A DNA stretch of 64,000 nt from Bradyrhizobium archetypum. Lineage in GTDB: Bacteria; Pseudomonadota; Alphaproteobacteria; Rhizobiales; Xanthobacteraceae. The stretch spans positions 186,001 through 250,000 of the forward strand of contig NZ_JAAVLW010000004.1 of assembly GCF_013114835.1 (NCBI RefSeq), read 5' to 3'. Position 1 is the stretch's first letter. The number at the start of each line of letters is the position of its first letter. The translations under genes were made by a program, and so were the position numbers. The notes under the pieces were generated by a model. That model ran no database searches, was not told the DNA's origin, and worked only from the letters and a program-made list of their open reading frames with translations. Positions 51,441 through 61,162 of the stretch are shown piece after piece.

Positions 51441-53900
51441 ATGCTCAATAAAGTGAACAAGCCAAAATTGGTGGTGATCGGCAACGGCATGGCCGGCATT
51501 CGCACGGTGGAATTGCTGCTGGACCGCGCGCCCGATCTTTATGACATCACCGTGTTCGGCTCCGAGCCATACGGCAACTACAACCGGATTCTTCTGTCGC
51601 CCGTGCTTGCCGGCGAGAAGACCGTCGACGACATCATGCTCAACCCGGAGCAGTGGTACGACGATAACAGTATCACGCTGCGCAAGGGCGAGATGATCGA
51701 GATGATCGATCGGCGTACATGTGAAGTCGTGACGAGAGAAGGCGCGCGGGTGCCTTATGATCGCCTGCTGATCGCCACCGGCTCGAACCCGATCATGTTG
51801 CCGCTTCCGGGTAAGGACCTCCCGGGCGTCATTGGCTTTCGCGACATTCAGGACGTCGAGCACATGGTGCAGGCGTCGACGAGCTACAAGAATGCCGTCG
51901 TGATCGGCGGTGGTTTGCTCGGCCTCGAGGCCGCCAACGGGCTGATGAAGCGCGGCATGAACGTCACCGTCGTGCATCTGCTCGACACGCTGATGGAGCG
52001 TCAGCTCGATCAGGTCGCAGGTGGCTTGCTGCGCAAGTCGCTGGAAGAGCGCGGCATGGTTTTCAAGATGCCGGCGCAGACGGAGGCGATCCTGGGTACG
52101 GATCGCGTGACCGGCGTGCGCTTCGCCGATGGCGAGGAGATCCCGGCCGACCTGGTCGTAATGGCGGTCGGCATCCGCCCGAATGTCGAGCTGGCGCGCA
52201 AGGCCGGCCTCTATTGCGAACGCGGCATCGTTGTTTCCGACACTATGCAGACCTACGACGGGCGCATCTATGCCGTCGGCGAATGCGTGCAGCACCGGCG
52301 TCAGACCTATGGTCTGGTGGCTCCTCTGTTCGACCAGGCGAAGGTTTGCGCCAACCACCTCGCCATGAAAGGCTTCGCCAGCTACGACGGCTCGGTCGTT
52401 TCGACCAAGCTGAAGGTAACCGGAATCGATCTGTTCTCCGCCGGCGATTTCGCGCCGGGCGCAGACAAGGAAGAGATCGTGATGCAGGACGCCTCGCGCG
52501 GCGTCTACAAGCGGATCATTCTGCGCGACAAGAAGATCGTCGGTGCCGTGCTCTACGGCGACACCGTCGACGGCCCCTGGTACTTCCAGCATCTGCGCGA
52601 CGGCACCGACGTTTCGCACATGCGCGAGCGGCTGGTGTTCGGCGCCGCCAATCTCGGCGATGGCGGCCATAGCGGCAAGAACTCGGTCGCCGCCATGAGC
52701 GACGAGACTGAAATCTGCGGATGCAACGGCGTCTGCAAGGGCACGATCGTCAAGGCGATCAGCGAGAAGAAGCTGTTCACGATCGACGACGTGCGTGCCC
52801 ACACCAAGGCGTCGTCGTCGTGCGGTTCATGTACCGGTCTGGTCGAGCAGGTGCTCGCATTCACGCTCGGCGGCGATTATTCGGCAGCCCCGAAGGTCAA
52901 GCCGATCTGCGCCTGCACCGATCACAGCCATGATGACGCCCGCCGCGTCATCGTCGAGAATGGATTGAAGACCATCCCCGACGTCATGAAGTTCATGGAC
53001 TGGAAGACGCCGAACGGATGCCACTCCTGCCGGCCCGCCCTGAACTATTATCTGCTCGCCACCTGGCCCGGCGAATATCGCGACGATCAGCAGTCGCGCT
53101 ATATCAACGAGCGCGTCCACGCCAACATCCAGAAGGACGGAACGTATTCGGTCGTGCCGCGGATGTGGGGCGGCGTCACGACGCCGAACGAATTGCGCGC
53201 CATCGCCGACGTTGCGGACAAGTTCAAGATTCCGACCGTCAAGGTGACCGGCGGACAGCGCATCGATCTTCTCGGCGTGAAGAAGGAGGATCTGCCCGCG
53301 GTCTGGGGCGACCTCAACAAGGCCGGGATGGTATCGGGCCACGCCTATGCCAAGGGGCTGCGCACGGTGAAGACCTGCGTCGGATCCGAATGGTGCCGCT
53401 TCGGTACGCAGGATTCGACCGGCCTCGGCATCAAACTCGAAAAGTTCATGTGGGGCTCATGGACGCCGGCCAAGGTAAAGCTCGCGGTGTCCGGTTGCCC
53501 GCGCAACTGCGCGGAAGCGACCTGCAAGGATGTCGGCGTCGTCTGCGTCGATTCCGGTTACGAGATTCATTTCGCCGGCGCCGCCGGTCTTCACATCAAG
53601 GGGACCGAGTTCCTGGCCAAGGTGGCGACGGAGGAGGAGACGCTCGAAATCATCGCCGCGCTGACGCAGCTCTATCGCGAACAGGGCTGGTATCTGGAGC
53701 GCATGTACAAGTGGTGCGACCGGGTCGGTCTCGACGCCATCCGCAAGCAGGTGGTCGACGACGTCGCCAACCGCAAAGCGTTGTTCAGCCGCTTTGCCTA
53801 TTCGCAGCAATTCTCTCAGAGCGATCCCTGGGCGGCGCGTGCCGAGCGCGGTGTCGACCGCAATGAATTCACCCCGCTGGCGGAGCTGGAACTCGTATGA
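51441..53900 (+). CDS. nirB: Assimilatory nitrite reductase [NAD(P)H], large subunit
   Basis: 819 residues from the ATG at 51441 with AAGG upstream. FAD/NAD domain first (KLVVIGNGMAGIRTVELLLD, LIATGSNPIMLPLPGKDLPG, NAVVIGGGLLGLEAANGLMK). Two BFD-like 2Fe-2S regions follow (EICGCNGVCKGTIVKAISEK with SSCGSCTGLVEQ, and PICACTD... with NGCHSCRPALNYY). The siroheme/4Fe-4S domain has VKTCVGSEWCRFGTQDSTGL and VSGCPRNCAEATCKDVGV. The enzyme reduces nitrite to ammonium. Overlaps nirD by 4 nt (ATGA). Confidence 0.96.
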   Translation: MLNKVNKPKLVVIGNGMAGIRTVELLLDRAPDLYDITVFGSEPYGNYNRILLSPVLAGEKTVDDIMLNPEQWYDDNSITLRKGEMIEMIDRRTCEVVTREGARVPYDRLLIATGSNPIMLPLPGKDLPGVIGFRDIQDVEHMVQASTSYKNAVVIGGGLLGLEAANGLMKRGMNVTVVHLLDTLMERQLDQVAGGLLRKSLEERGMVFKMPAQTEAILGTDRVTGVRFADGEEIPADLVVMAVGIRPNVELARKAGLYCERGIVVSDTMQTYDGRIYAVGECVQHRRQTYGLVAPLFDQAKVCANHLAMKGFASYDGSVVSTKLKVTGIDLFSAGDFAPGADKEEIVMQDASRGVYKRIILRDKKIVGAVLYGDTVDGPWYFQHLRDGTDVSHMRERLVFGAANLGDGGHSGKNSVAAMSDETEICGCNGVCKGTIVKAISEKKLFTIDDVRAHTKASSSCGSCTGLVEQVLAFTLGGDYSAAPKVKPICACTDHSHDDARRVIVENGLKTIPDVMKFMDWKTPNGCHSCRPALNYYLLATWPGEYRDDQQSRYINERVHANIQKDGTYSVVPRMWGGVTTPNELRAIADVADKFKIPTVKVTGGQRIDLLGVKKEDLPAVWGDLNKAGMVSGHAYAKGLRTVKTCVGSEWCRFGTQDSTGLGIKLEKFMWGSWTPAKVKLAVSGCPRNCAEATCKDVGVVCVDSGYEIHFAGAAGLHIKGTEFLAKVATEEETLEIIAALTQLYREQGWYLERMYKWCDRVGLDAIRKQVVDDVANRKALFSRFAYSQQFSQSDPWAARAERGVDRNEFTPLAELELV

Positions 53901-54232
53901 CGAAATGGATTGAAATCGGAGCGCTGAACGATATTCCCGTTCTCGGCTCGCGTGTCGTGCGGACGGCCTCCGGAAACATCGCGGTATTCCGGACCAGCGA
54001 GGACGAAGTGTTCGCGCTCGACGATCGCTGCCCGCACAAGGGCGGGCCGCTGTCGCAGGGCATCGTCCACAACAAGCGCGTCACCTGTCCGCTGCACAAT
54101 TTTGTCATCGAACTCAGGAGCGGCATGGCAGTTGCGCCGGACGAGGGATGCACGCGCGCGCACCCGACCAAAGTGGAGAACGGCATCGTCTGGCTTTGCG
54201 TCCAGACGGCAGCGACAGTGCCTGCCGAGTGA
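53897..54232 (+). CDS. nirD: Nitrite reductase small subunit NirD
   Basis: 111 residues, a Rieske-type fold with the full ligand set: Cys45 and His47 (RCPHKGGPLSQG), Cys64 and His67 (TCPLHNFVIELR). Many NirD proteins lack these ligands, so this one belongs to the cluster-binding type. It starts within the nirB stop (ATGA) and precedes nasA by 12 nt. It supports electron transfer to the siroheme subunit. Confidence 0.93.
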   Translation: MTKWIEIGALNDIPVLGSRVVRTASGNIAVFRTSEDEVFALDDRCPHKGGPLSQGIVHNKRVTCPLHNFVIELRSGMAVAPDEGCTRAHPTKVENGIVWLCVQTAATVPAE

Positions 54233-54244
54233 GGGTGATCGCCC

Positions 54245-56905
54245 GTGCCCGTGAAGACAACCTGTCCGTATTGCGGCGTCGGCTGCGGCGTCATCGCTGA
54301 CAGGAATGCCGCCGGCACGGTGACCGTCCGCGGCGATCCGCTTCATCCCGCCAATTTCGGACGGCTGTGTGCGAAAGGCTCGGCACTCGCCGAAACCATC
54401 GGCCTCGAGGGAAGGTTGCTTGCGCCCGTGGTCAACGGGCAGGAAACGGACTGGGATGCGGCGCTCGATTATGTCGCGCAGGGATTCGGCAGAATCGTCT
54501 GCGAGCATGGGCCGGATTCGGTCGCCTTCTATGTCTCCGGCCAAATCCTGACCGAGGATTATTACGTCATCAACAAGCTTGCCAAGGGCTTTATCGGTAC
54601 CGCCAACATCGATACCAACTCGCGGCTGTGCATGGCGTCGAGCGTGGCGGGCCACAAGCGCGCATTTGGCAGCGACACCGTTCCGGGCTGTTACGAGGAT
54701 CTCGAAACCGCCGATCTGCTGGTGCTCGTCGGCTCCAACGCCGCTTGGTGCCATCCGATCCTCTACCAGCGCATGACCGCCGCCAAGGCCAGCAACCCCG
54801 CGTGCCGGATCGTCGTGATCGATCCGCGGCGGACCGCGACATGTGACGGCGCCGATCTGCACCTGCCGCTTCGCTCGGGCAGCGATTCGGTGCTGTTCAA
54901 CGGATTGCTCGCGCATCTTGCATCGCGTAACGCCATCGACCGCGCCTTCGTGGAGGGTTTCACCTCCGGCGCCGAAGCGGCGCTTCAACAAGTCGCCGGC
55001 CAGACGGTCGCGCAGACGGCCGATGTCTGCGGCCTGTCCGAGGGCGCCGTGGCGTTGTTCTTCGACTGGTTTGCCAGGACCGAACGGGTCGTCACGCTGT
55101 ATTCGCAGGGCATCAACCAGTCGAGCAGCGGCGTCGATAAAGTCAATTCGATCATCAATTGCCATTTGTTGACCGGTCGGATCGGTCGACCCGGCATGGG
55201 GCCGTTCTCGCTGACCGGGCAACCCAACGCCATGGGTGGCCGGGAAGTCGGCGGGCTGGCCAATCAGCTTGCCGCCCATATGGAGATCGAGAACCCGAAG
55301 CACCGCGACATCGTCCAGCGGTTCTGGCAGTCGCCCGTTGTCGCTGACAAGCAGGGCCTCAAGGCCATCGACATGTTCGACGCGATCGCCGACCGGCGCA
55401 TCAAGGCGGTCTGGATCATGTCCACCAATCCGCTGGTCAGCCTGCCGGATGCCGATCGCGTGCGCCGCGCGCTCGATTCTTGCGAGCTCGTTGTCGTCTC
55501 CGATTGCATGCGCCATACCGACACCACGCGTCATGCCCATGTATTGCTGCCTGCGCTCACCTGGGGCGAAAAGGACGGCACCGTCACCAACTCGGAGCGC
55601 CGCATCTCCCGGCAGCGCCGGTTCCTGCCGGCGCCTGGCCTTGCCAGGGCTGATTGGGAGACTGTCTGCGATATCGCCCGGCGCATGGGCTTTTCGGGCT
55701 TCGACTATCCGAACGTTGCCGCGATCTTCCGCGAGCATGCCGGGCTTTCCAGTTTCGAGAACGAGGGAACGCGCGATTTCGATTTGTCCGCGCTGAAGAC
55801 GCTCGACGATCGCGCCTACGATGCGCTTACTCCGATCCAGTGGCCGGTGACGCGGGAATATCCGACCGGCACGCCGCGGATGTTCGAGACCAACGAATTC
55901 TTTACCGCCGACCGCAAGGCCCGTTTCGTGCCGGTGACGCCGCGTGCTGCGGTAAACGCGACGAGCCGCGATTATCCGCTGGTGCTCAATACCGGACGGG
56001 TTCGCGATCAATGGCATACGATGACGCGGACCGGAAAATCGCCGCGGCTATTGGCGCATGCTTTCGAGCCTTGCGCAGAATTTCATCCCGACGATGCGCG
56101 TATAGCCCGCGTTGAAAATGGCGGGCTCGCACGGCTGACCAGCACCTGGGGCGAGATGGTGGCGCGCGTCGTCGTCACCGCTGAGCAGCGGCGCGGCTGC
56201 GTGTTCGTGCCGATGCATTGGAACGGCGAGTATGCCGGCGACGGCCGGGCCAACGCGCTGGTCAATCCAGCGATCGATCCGATCTCCGGACAGCCTGAGT
56301 CCAAGCACACCCCGGTCAAGGCGGCAGCTTACTTGCCGAAATGGCACGCCTTCATCCTCAGCCGACAGGAGATAGAGCGCCCCACCGCGGGTTATTGGGT
56401 CGGTGGGCGATCAGGGACCTGCTGGCGGATGGAACTCGCCTTCGACGAGCGGCCGCCGAGCTGGCGCGATTGGGCGCGGGCACAGCTCCGCGTCGGAGAT
56501 GACGACATCGAATGGATCGCCTATCGCGATCCGAAGGTCGGCCGCTTCCGCTACGCCGCCGTTCGAGACGGCAGGCTGGAGGGTTGCGTGTTCATCGCGC
56601 CGGACCACAAGCTGGTCTCGCGGTCGTGGCTGTCCGGCTTGTTTGCGGAGCAGGCCCTCGCGCCGAATGCGCGGATGTCGCTGCTAACAGGGCAGCCAGT
56701 GGATGCCGGTCAGGATATCGGACCGATCGTCTGCTCGTGCTTCGGCATCGGCCAGCATCAGATATCCGCCGAAATCGTCAAAGGGGCGGCCAGCGTCGAC
56801 GACGTCGGCCGGTGCCTGAAGGCCGGCACCAATTGCGGCGCCTGCAAGCCGGAGATCAGCAAGCTGCTGCGCAGTGCGGCCGTACGAGAATCTCACCCCG
56901 CTTGA
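54245..56905 (+). CDS. nasA: Assimilatory nitrate reductase, molybdenum catalytic subunit
   Basis: 886 residues from a GTG at 54245 (GAGGG upstream). The N-terminal 4Fe-4S motif is C-x2-C-x3-C with a distal Cys (TTCPYCGVGCGVIADRN, GRLCAKGSALAETIG). Molybdopterin regions follow: DTNSRLCMASSVAGHKRAFG, LVLVGSNAAWCHPIL, TLYSQGINQSSSGVDKVNSI, IMSTNPLVSLPDADRV and DQWHTMTRTGKSPRL. The C-terminus carries an added BFD-like 2Fe-2S domain (IVCSCFGIGQHQISAEIVKG, GTNCGACKPEISKLLR) that would accept electrons. Reduces nitrate to nitrite for NirBD, downstream in metabolism but upstream in the operon. Confidence 0.95.
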   Translation: MPVKTTCPYCGVGCGVIADRNAAGTVTVRGDPLHPANFGRLCAKGSALAETIGLEGRLLAPVVNGQETDWDAALDYVAQGFGRIVCEHGPDSVAFYVSGQILTEDYYVINKLAKGFIGTANIDTNSRLCMASSVAGHKRAFGSDTVPGCYEDLETADLLVLVGSNAAWCHPILYQRMTAAKASNPACRIVVIDPRRTATCDGADLHLPLRSGSDSVLFNGLLAHLASRNAIDRAFVEGFTSGAEAALQQVAGQTVAQTADVCGLSEGAVALFFDWFARTERVVTLYSQGINQSSSGVDKVNSIINCHLLTGRIGRPGMGPFSLTGQPNAMGGREVGGLANQLAAHMEIENPKHRDIVQRFWQSPVVADKQGLKAIDMFDAIADRRIKAVWIMSTNPLVSLPDADRVRRALDSCELVVVSDCMRHTDTTRHAHVLLPALTWGEKDGTVTNSERRISRQRRFLPAPGLARADWETVCDIARRMGFSGFDYPNVAAIFREHAGLSSFENEGTRDFDLSALKTLDDRAYDALTPIQWPVTREYPTGTPRMFETNEFFTADRKARFVPVTPRAAVNATSRDYPLVLNTGRVRDQWHTMTRTGKSPRLLAHAFEPCAEFHPDDARIARVENGGLARLTSTWGEMVARVVVTAEQRRGCVFVPMHWNGEYAGDGRANALVNPAIDPISGQPESKHTPVKAAAYLPKWHAFILSRQEIERPTAGYWVGGRSGTCWRMELAFDERPPSWRDWARAQLRVGDDDIEWIAYRDPKVGRFRYAAVRDGRLEGCVFIAPDHKLVSRSWLSGLFAEQALAPNARMSLLTGQPVDAGQDIGPIVCSCFGIGQHQISAEIVKGAASVDDVGRCLKAGTNCGACKPEISKLLRSAAVRESHPA

Positions 56906-56989
56906 GAATGGCCCGAACGTCGGCCGGTGCTGGCCGATCAAACGCCTGTTGCTGGAAGATCGGCCTGCGTTCCTGCCGCGGCTTCGCTG

Positions 56990-57904
56990 CTAATTCTTGA
57001 TCGCATAAAGCGGCGTTCGCAGCGTGAGCTGGTAGGACGGCTTCGGCGTCCATGCGATCTGCGCGGTGATGCCGAACAGACGGTTGTCGTCATCGTCCAT
57101 GCGGTCGAGGTCGAACCGCACGATCGGCTGCGTAAAGGCAGGAAATGGCGTCAGGTTCAGAAGCTGCGCGCCGTCGAAGGATTGCACGCCGAAGCGGCCG
57201 GTCAGCTTCCAGTTGTTGTCCCACTGATAATAGCCGCCGACGTAGCCGATGATGTCTGGGTTGACGTGCGCGAGTGGAGTATCGACGAGGATTCTGGCGT
57301 ATTGCGCACCAGCGAGCAGGCCGCGCGTCTCATCCGCGTTCAGCGCGTAGTCCGCTTCGAGGATGGTGTTGTAGGCGGTCGTGGCCAGTGGCGCGTCTGA
57401 AATCGATCGCGTCGCGTTGGACTGGATGGTGATGGTCGGGAACATTCCGCCGTTCTGCTGATAGATGTCGGCCTGGAACCCGACGGTAAAGCTGAAGATC
57501 GCGAAATCAGTCCACGGACCGGTGCCGGTCTGCGAGGAGCCGCCGCTGACGCCGCCATAGATCGAGAGTTGATCGTTGACATCGACCGTCAGCGGGAGGT
57601 CCACCGAGATGCTGCGGCTGGAAGGCGTGGTACGGGTTCCGAGCGAGGAAAGATTCGCCAGCGTTGACAACAATGGAGGCGTGCTGAATCCGATCGAGAG
57701 CGAACCAGATGGCAGCGTCGAATAGATGGTTCTCATATCGAGGTAGAAATTCGGCAGCGCCGGTCTTGCTTTGGCCGTATCCCCGTCGTCGCCATCGTCC
57801 TCTCCAAGGGCTGCGCCGGAAAGGCACAACGACAGCAGTACGCCGAGCGCGACGCTTCTTGCTGGCCCGCGTTGCGTGGGATATCTGGTACAAATGGTGC
57901 TCAA
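56990..57904 (-). CDS. Exported beta-rich (outer-membrane barrel-like) protein
   Basis: 304 residues from a TTG at 57904 (AAAGGCGG upstream). Signal peptide of about 33 residues (RSVALGVLLSLCLSGAALGE). The mature chain alternates polar and hydrophobic residues in strands ending in aromatics (SLSIGFSTPPLLSTLANLSS, DLPLTVDVNDQLSIYGGVSG, YQWDNNWKLTGRFGVQSFDG) and ends IAWTPKPSYQLTLRTPLYAIKN, as in small barrels. No known family was recognised. The frame stays open to 58375, but the upstream part is Arg-rich and non-coding. Convergent with nasA. Confidence 0.68.
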   Translation of the reverse strand: MSTICTRYPTQRGPARSVALGVLLSLCLSGAALGEDDGDDGDTAKARPALPNFYLDMRTIYSTLPSGSLSIGFSTPPLLSTLANLSSLGTRTTPSSRSISVDLPLTVDVNDQLSIYGGVSGGSSQTGTGPWTDFAIFSFTVGFQADIYQQNGGMFPTITIQSNATRSISDAPLATTAYNTILEADYALNADETRGLLAGAQYARILVDTPLAHVNPDIIGYVGGYYQWDNNWKLTGRFGVQSFDGAQLLNLTPFPAFTQPIVRFDLDRMDDDDNRLFGITAQIAWTPKPSYQLTLRTPLYAIKN

Positions 57905-58098
57905 TCGACGCCGCCTTTCCAGCCGAGATGACCATTTGGTCGCGGCGAATACAAGCAGCGGCCGCTGCGCGGGTTTCGATCGCAGCAGGTGTGGCGCTTT
58001 TGCGGTTTGTGGGCAAATTGACCTAGGCCGACGCCAACGGTTTCCTGCCGTCACTCTGCCGGCCGTGGCTTCGTCGTCATGACGGTCCTCGCCGTCCG

Positions 58099-58737
58099 TC
58101 ATGAACCAGCCTTGCCGGCCTTCTCGATGGCGACCGACAGCGCGAGCTTTGTTTCTCGCACGATGTCCTCGACCAGTTCTTCCCGGCTGACATGGGCAAC
58201 CTGGCCGGTGAGCAGGCCCTGTTCGGCGAGCATGACCACGCCGTGCAGCGAGGCCCAGATCTTCAAGGCGCTGCGCTCGCGCAACAGTCCGACGGCGGGC
58301 GCCTCCAGGGCTTCCACCAGGAGCTCGAAAGTCTCCATTGCGGCGCTGTGCAGCTCGCTGCCTTTCGGCGCGCATGCCATGGTTCGCGACGCGAACATCA
58401 GGCGATAAATGCCGTTGCGGCGGAGGCCAAAATCAAGCGTGAGCTGCGCGAAGCGCGACAGCTTCGACTGCTTCGAAGGCTTTTCGATTGCCGCACGCAT
58501 CATCGCGCTGAACTGACGGAATGCTTCGGCCGTCACAGCCGTCAGCAGCGACTCGCGATCTGCAAAATGCTTGTAGGGCGCCGGCTGCGAGACGCCCAGT
58601 TTCTTGGCAAGTGCGCTGATGCTGATCGCTTCGGGACCGCCAAGCTCGACCTCGTGCAACGCAGCCTGAACCAGGGCATCACGGAGATCCCCATGGTGAT
58701 AGGCATTCAATGCTTTACGTGCGGGTCGAAGCGGCAT
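58099..58737 (-). CDS. TetR/AcrR-family transcriptional regulator
   Basis: 212 residues from the ATG at 58737. N-terminal HTH: DLRDALVQAALHEVELGGPE, ISISALAKKLGVSQPAPYKH and FADRESLLTAVTAEAF. The C-terminal ligand domain is of the WHG-like type (ALKIWASLHGVVMLAEQGLL). It is divergent from the ferredoxin-P450 genes, with a palindrome between them that overlaps their promoter, so it probably represses them and perhaps itself until a substrate binds. The frame extends upstream to 58782. Confidence 0.88.
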   Translation of the reverse strand: MPLRPARKALNAYHHGDLRDALVQAALHEVELGGPEAISISALAKKLGVSQPAPYKHFADRESLLTAVTAEAFRQFSAMMRAAIEKPSKQSKLSRFAQLTLDFGLRRNGIYRLMFASRTMACAPKGSELHSAAMETFELLVEALEAPAVGLLRERSALKIWASLHGVVMLAEQGLLTGQVAHVSREELVEDIVRETKLALSVAIEKAGKAGS

Positions 58738-58764
58738 CCGGTTCCATGATCTATAACTTTTGCC

Positions 58765-58814
58765 TTGACAGCACAACGGCACCGCGAATGTAATATGATA
58801 TAACTTCGCGGTGC
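58765..58814 (+). promoter_or_regulatory. Promoter and palindromic operator of the ferredoxin-P450 genes
   Basis: A -35 box TTGACA (58765-58770), 18 bases, and a -10 box TGTAAT (58789-58794). The -10 lies between the arms of a perfect 10-bp inverted repeat, GCACCGCGAA (58779-58788) and TTCGCGGTGC (58805-58814), 16 bases apart. Arms in this place are what a TetR-type repressor encoded next door would need to block polymerase. Confidence 0.65.
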
Positions 58815-58890
58815 GCCGGCGGGTCTATGCCGTCGCGTCGCGAAAAGGCAGCGCGAGACAAATGCGTGCCGCAAAAAAGGGGAAACGCTG

Positions 58891-59100
58891 ATGGCCGGAA
58901 AGCTGAAAATCCGCGTCGACCAGGACAAATGCCAGGGGCACGCGCGCTGTAAATCACTCGCACCCGAGCTGTTCGATCTCGACGAATTCGGCAACGCGCA
59001 CGAAGTCGGCGATGGCTCCGTGCCCGCGGGCCTGGAAGACAAAGCCTGGCTCGCTCAAAGCAACTGTCCCGAGATTGCTATCGAAGTGACCGAGGAATAG
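58891..59100 (+). CDS. 3Fe-4S-type ferredoxin (P450 partner)
   Basis: 69 residues with Cys14, His17, Cys20 (CQGHARC) and a distal Cys59-Pro (NCPEIAIE). The Cx2Hx2C...CP pattern, with His in place of the second Cys, is that of ferredoxins that feed bacterial cytochromes P450. It lies 61 nt upstream of the P450 gene in one operon. No ferredoxin reductase is adjacent. Confidence 0.92.
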   Translation: MAGKLKIRVDQDKCQGHARCKSLAPELFDLDEFGNAHEVGDGSVPAGLEDKAWLAQSNCPEIAIEVTEE

Positions 59101-59161
59101 TCCGGTCCCGAAATCGATTAATCCACCTGGATCTTAACGAACCAAGAGAGGGATTGCTCCG

Positions 59162-60382
59162 ATGTCCGATTCCGCCAGCATCATGCCCGAACACCCCCCG
59201 GTCACCGACTGGATCAACGATTTCGACCACACCGATCCGGCATGGACGGAGGACCCGTTTCCGATCTGGGAAAAATTGCGCGCGGCTTCACCGGTCGTTC
59301 ACACCGATCGGTTTCTCGGCTGCTACATGCCGACTACCTATCAGGCGGTGAAGGAAATCGCCTACGACACCGATCACTTTTCATCCCGGCGCGTCATCGT
59401 GCGCGACGTTCGCCCCGAAATCACGGCCAAGGCGCCGCCGATCACGTCCGACCCGCCAGAGCACAAGCCTGCCAAGCAATTGCTGCTGCCGCCGTTCACG
59501 CCGGACGCGATGAAGAAGCTCGAGCCGCGCGTGCGCGCCATCTGCAACGAGCTGATCGATGAATTTATTGCCGACGGCAAATGCGATGCCGCCGCGCGCT
59601 ACACCAAGCATGTTCCGGTGCGCGCCATCGCGCATATGCTGGGCATTCCGGAAAAGGACGGCGATCTCTTCATCAAGTGGATTCATGGCATCCTCGAACT
59701 CGGCATCAAGGACGACAACGCGCTGATGGAGGCGGTGAAGGAGATGACCGGCTATTTCGCCGGCCACCTCGAGCAGCGGAAGAAGCAGCCGACCGACGAT
59801 CTGATCTCGACCTTGATGAAGGCAAAGGACAAGGACGGAAACCCGCTGGCGGACGAGCACGTGCTGGGTTCGCTCCGGCTGCTGTTGATCGCAGGCATCG
59901 ACACCACGTGGAGCGCGATCGGCTCCTCGCTGTGGCACCTGGCGAAAACGCCTGCGGATCGCGAGCGCCTGGTCAAGGAGCCGGAACTGATGCCGCTCGC
60001 GGTGGAAGAACTGTTGCGCGCCTATTCGCCGGTGACGATGGCGCGCGAGGTAATGAAGGAGACGACCGTCAGCGGCTGCCCGGTCAAGCCCGGCAACATG
60101 GTGCTGTTGTCCTTCCCGGCTGCCAACCGCGATCCCGCCATGTTCCCTGATGCCGACAAGGTGGTGATTGACCGCAAGGAGAACCGCCACGCCGCGTTCG
60201 GACTCGGCATTCATCGCTGCGTCGGCTCCAACCTCGCGCGCATGGAAATGACGGTTGCGATCGAGGAATGGCTGAAGCGGATTCCGGATTTCAGGCTCGA
60301 TCCCGCCGGCAAGGTCACATGGTCGGAAGGGACCGTGCGTGGCCCGCGCCAGCTACCGTTGCTGTTCGGCAAGGCGAATTGA
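59162..60382 (+). CDS. Cytochrome P450
   Basis: 406 residues, soluble. The heme-ligand loop is AAFGLGIHRCVGSNLARMEM (Cys near residue 353). The I-helix has LLIAGIDTTWSAIGSSLW with the acid-Thr pair, and the K-helix E-x-x-R is in AVEELLRAYSPVTMAREV. It uses the neighbouring ferredoxin for electrons. The substrate is unknown. An AGAGAGGG stretch 13 bases before the ATG is the ribosome site. TetR-type control is likely. Confidence 0.95.
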   Translation: MSDSASIMPEHPPVTDWINDFDHTDPAWTEDPFPIWEKLRAASPVVHTDRFLGCYMPTTYQAVKEIAYDTDHFSSRRVIVRDVRPEITAKAPPITSDPPEHKPAKQLLLPPFTPDAMKKLEPRVRAICNELIDEFIADGKCDAAARYTKHVPVRAIAHMLGIPEKDGDLFIKWIHGILELGIKDDNALMEAVKEMTGYFAGHLEQRKKQPTDDLISTLMKAKDKDGNPLADEHVLGSLRLLLIAGIDTTWSAIGSSLWHLAKTPADRERLVKEPELMPLAVEELLRAYSPVTMAREVMKETTVSGCPVKPGNMVLLSFPAANRDPAMFPDADKVVIDRKENRHAAFGLGIHRCVGSNLARMEMTVAIEEWLKRIPDFRLDPAGKVTWSEGTVRGPRQLPLLFGKAN

Positions 60383-60568
60383 CCGTGCGATGGCCCGCCT
60401 GACGATAGCGACCGAGATCGACCTCGACGCCGCCGCCGGGATGACCGTCCTCGAGGGCGGCAAGAAGCGATCGGAGTGATTGAACGCGCTCTCGTCTGTG
60501 CATTGACCACGCGGGCGGTTGGCGCGATCATCGACCGTTCAAAAGCAACGGCGGCGTGGAGCGCCTGA

Positions 60569-60994
60569 ATGCCGGATGAGCCGAAAACCACCGGTCCGCG
60601 ACCACTACGCGAGATCGCCAGCTATCACGCCCACATCTATTACGATCCGGCGACGACGCGGGCTGACGCCGAACAATTGCGAACCTGGATCGGCGAGCGC
60701 TTCGCAGTCACGCTCGGAAGGTGGCACGACGTCAAGGTCGGGCCGCACGATCAGGCCATGTACCAGGTGGCCTTTGCCCGCGAGATCTTCGCCGAGCTGG
60801 TGCCCTGGCTCATGCTCAACCACGGCAAGTTGAGCGTTCTGGTCCACCCCAATACGACCAATCCGCGCCGCGACCACCTGGCCGACCCGATCTGGATCGG
60901 GCCGGCGCTCGCCGTACACGGCGACAAATTGCCGGAGCATGCCGAAATGGAGCAGGCGCCGGTGCCCAATACCAATCCGGTTCTGCAGCCCTGA
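60569..60994 (+). CDS. DOPA 4,5-dioxygenase-like protein
   Basis: 141 residues, the size of the DOPA-dioxygenase family. EIASYHAHIYYDPATTRADA, the His-rich VGPHDQAMYQVAFAREIFAE and MLNHGKLSVLVHPNTTNPRR carry the metal-type His residues, and DHLADPIWIGPALAVHG ends the domain. Fungal and plant members open catechol rings of DOPA; the role of the bacterial ones is little known. It may be cotranscribed with the P450 (187 nt gap), which also oxidises aromatic-type compounds in many cases. Confidence 0.8.
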   Translation: MPDEPKTTGPRPLREIASYHAHIYYDPATTRADAEQLRTWIGERFAVTLGRWHDVKVGPHDQAMYQVAFAREIFAELVPWLMLNHGKLSVLVHPNTTNPRRDHLADPIWIGPALAVHGDKLPEHAEMEQAPVPNTNPVLQP

Positions 60995-61162
60995 CGAGAC
61001 TTCCGCTCTGCGGAACGATAGCGGAGTAAAGTTCAAGGGCCGCCTACGGGTGGACGGCTTCCGCTCGTCTCGATTATGCCTTACTTTGGTTTGCATTATG
61101 GTGGGGTTATTCGGCGAATCCTGGGAATCAGACGTGATCTCATAGCGCCGAGCCGGGGATAG

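Noticed and set aside
53816..56017. Long open frame of 733 codons antisense to nirD and nasA
   Set aside because: A high-GC shadow of the third codon position of nasA; Arg/Asp/Gly-rich composition and no ribosome site or domain.
60390..60479. 29-codon frame after the P450 gene
   Set aside because: Too short, no ribosome site, and likely chance; could be a relic.
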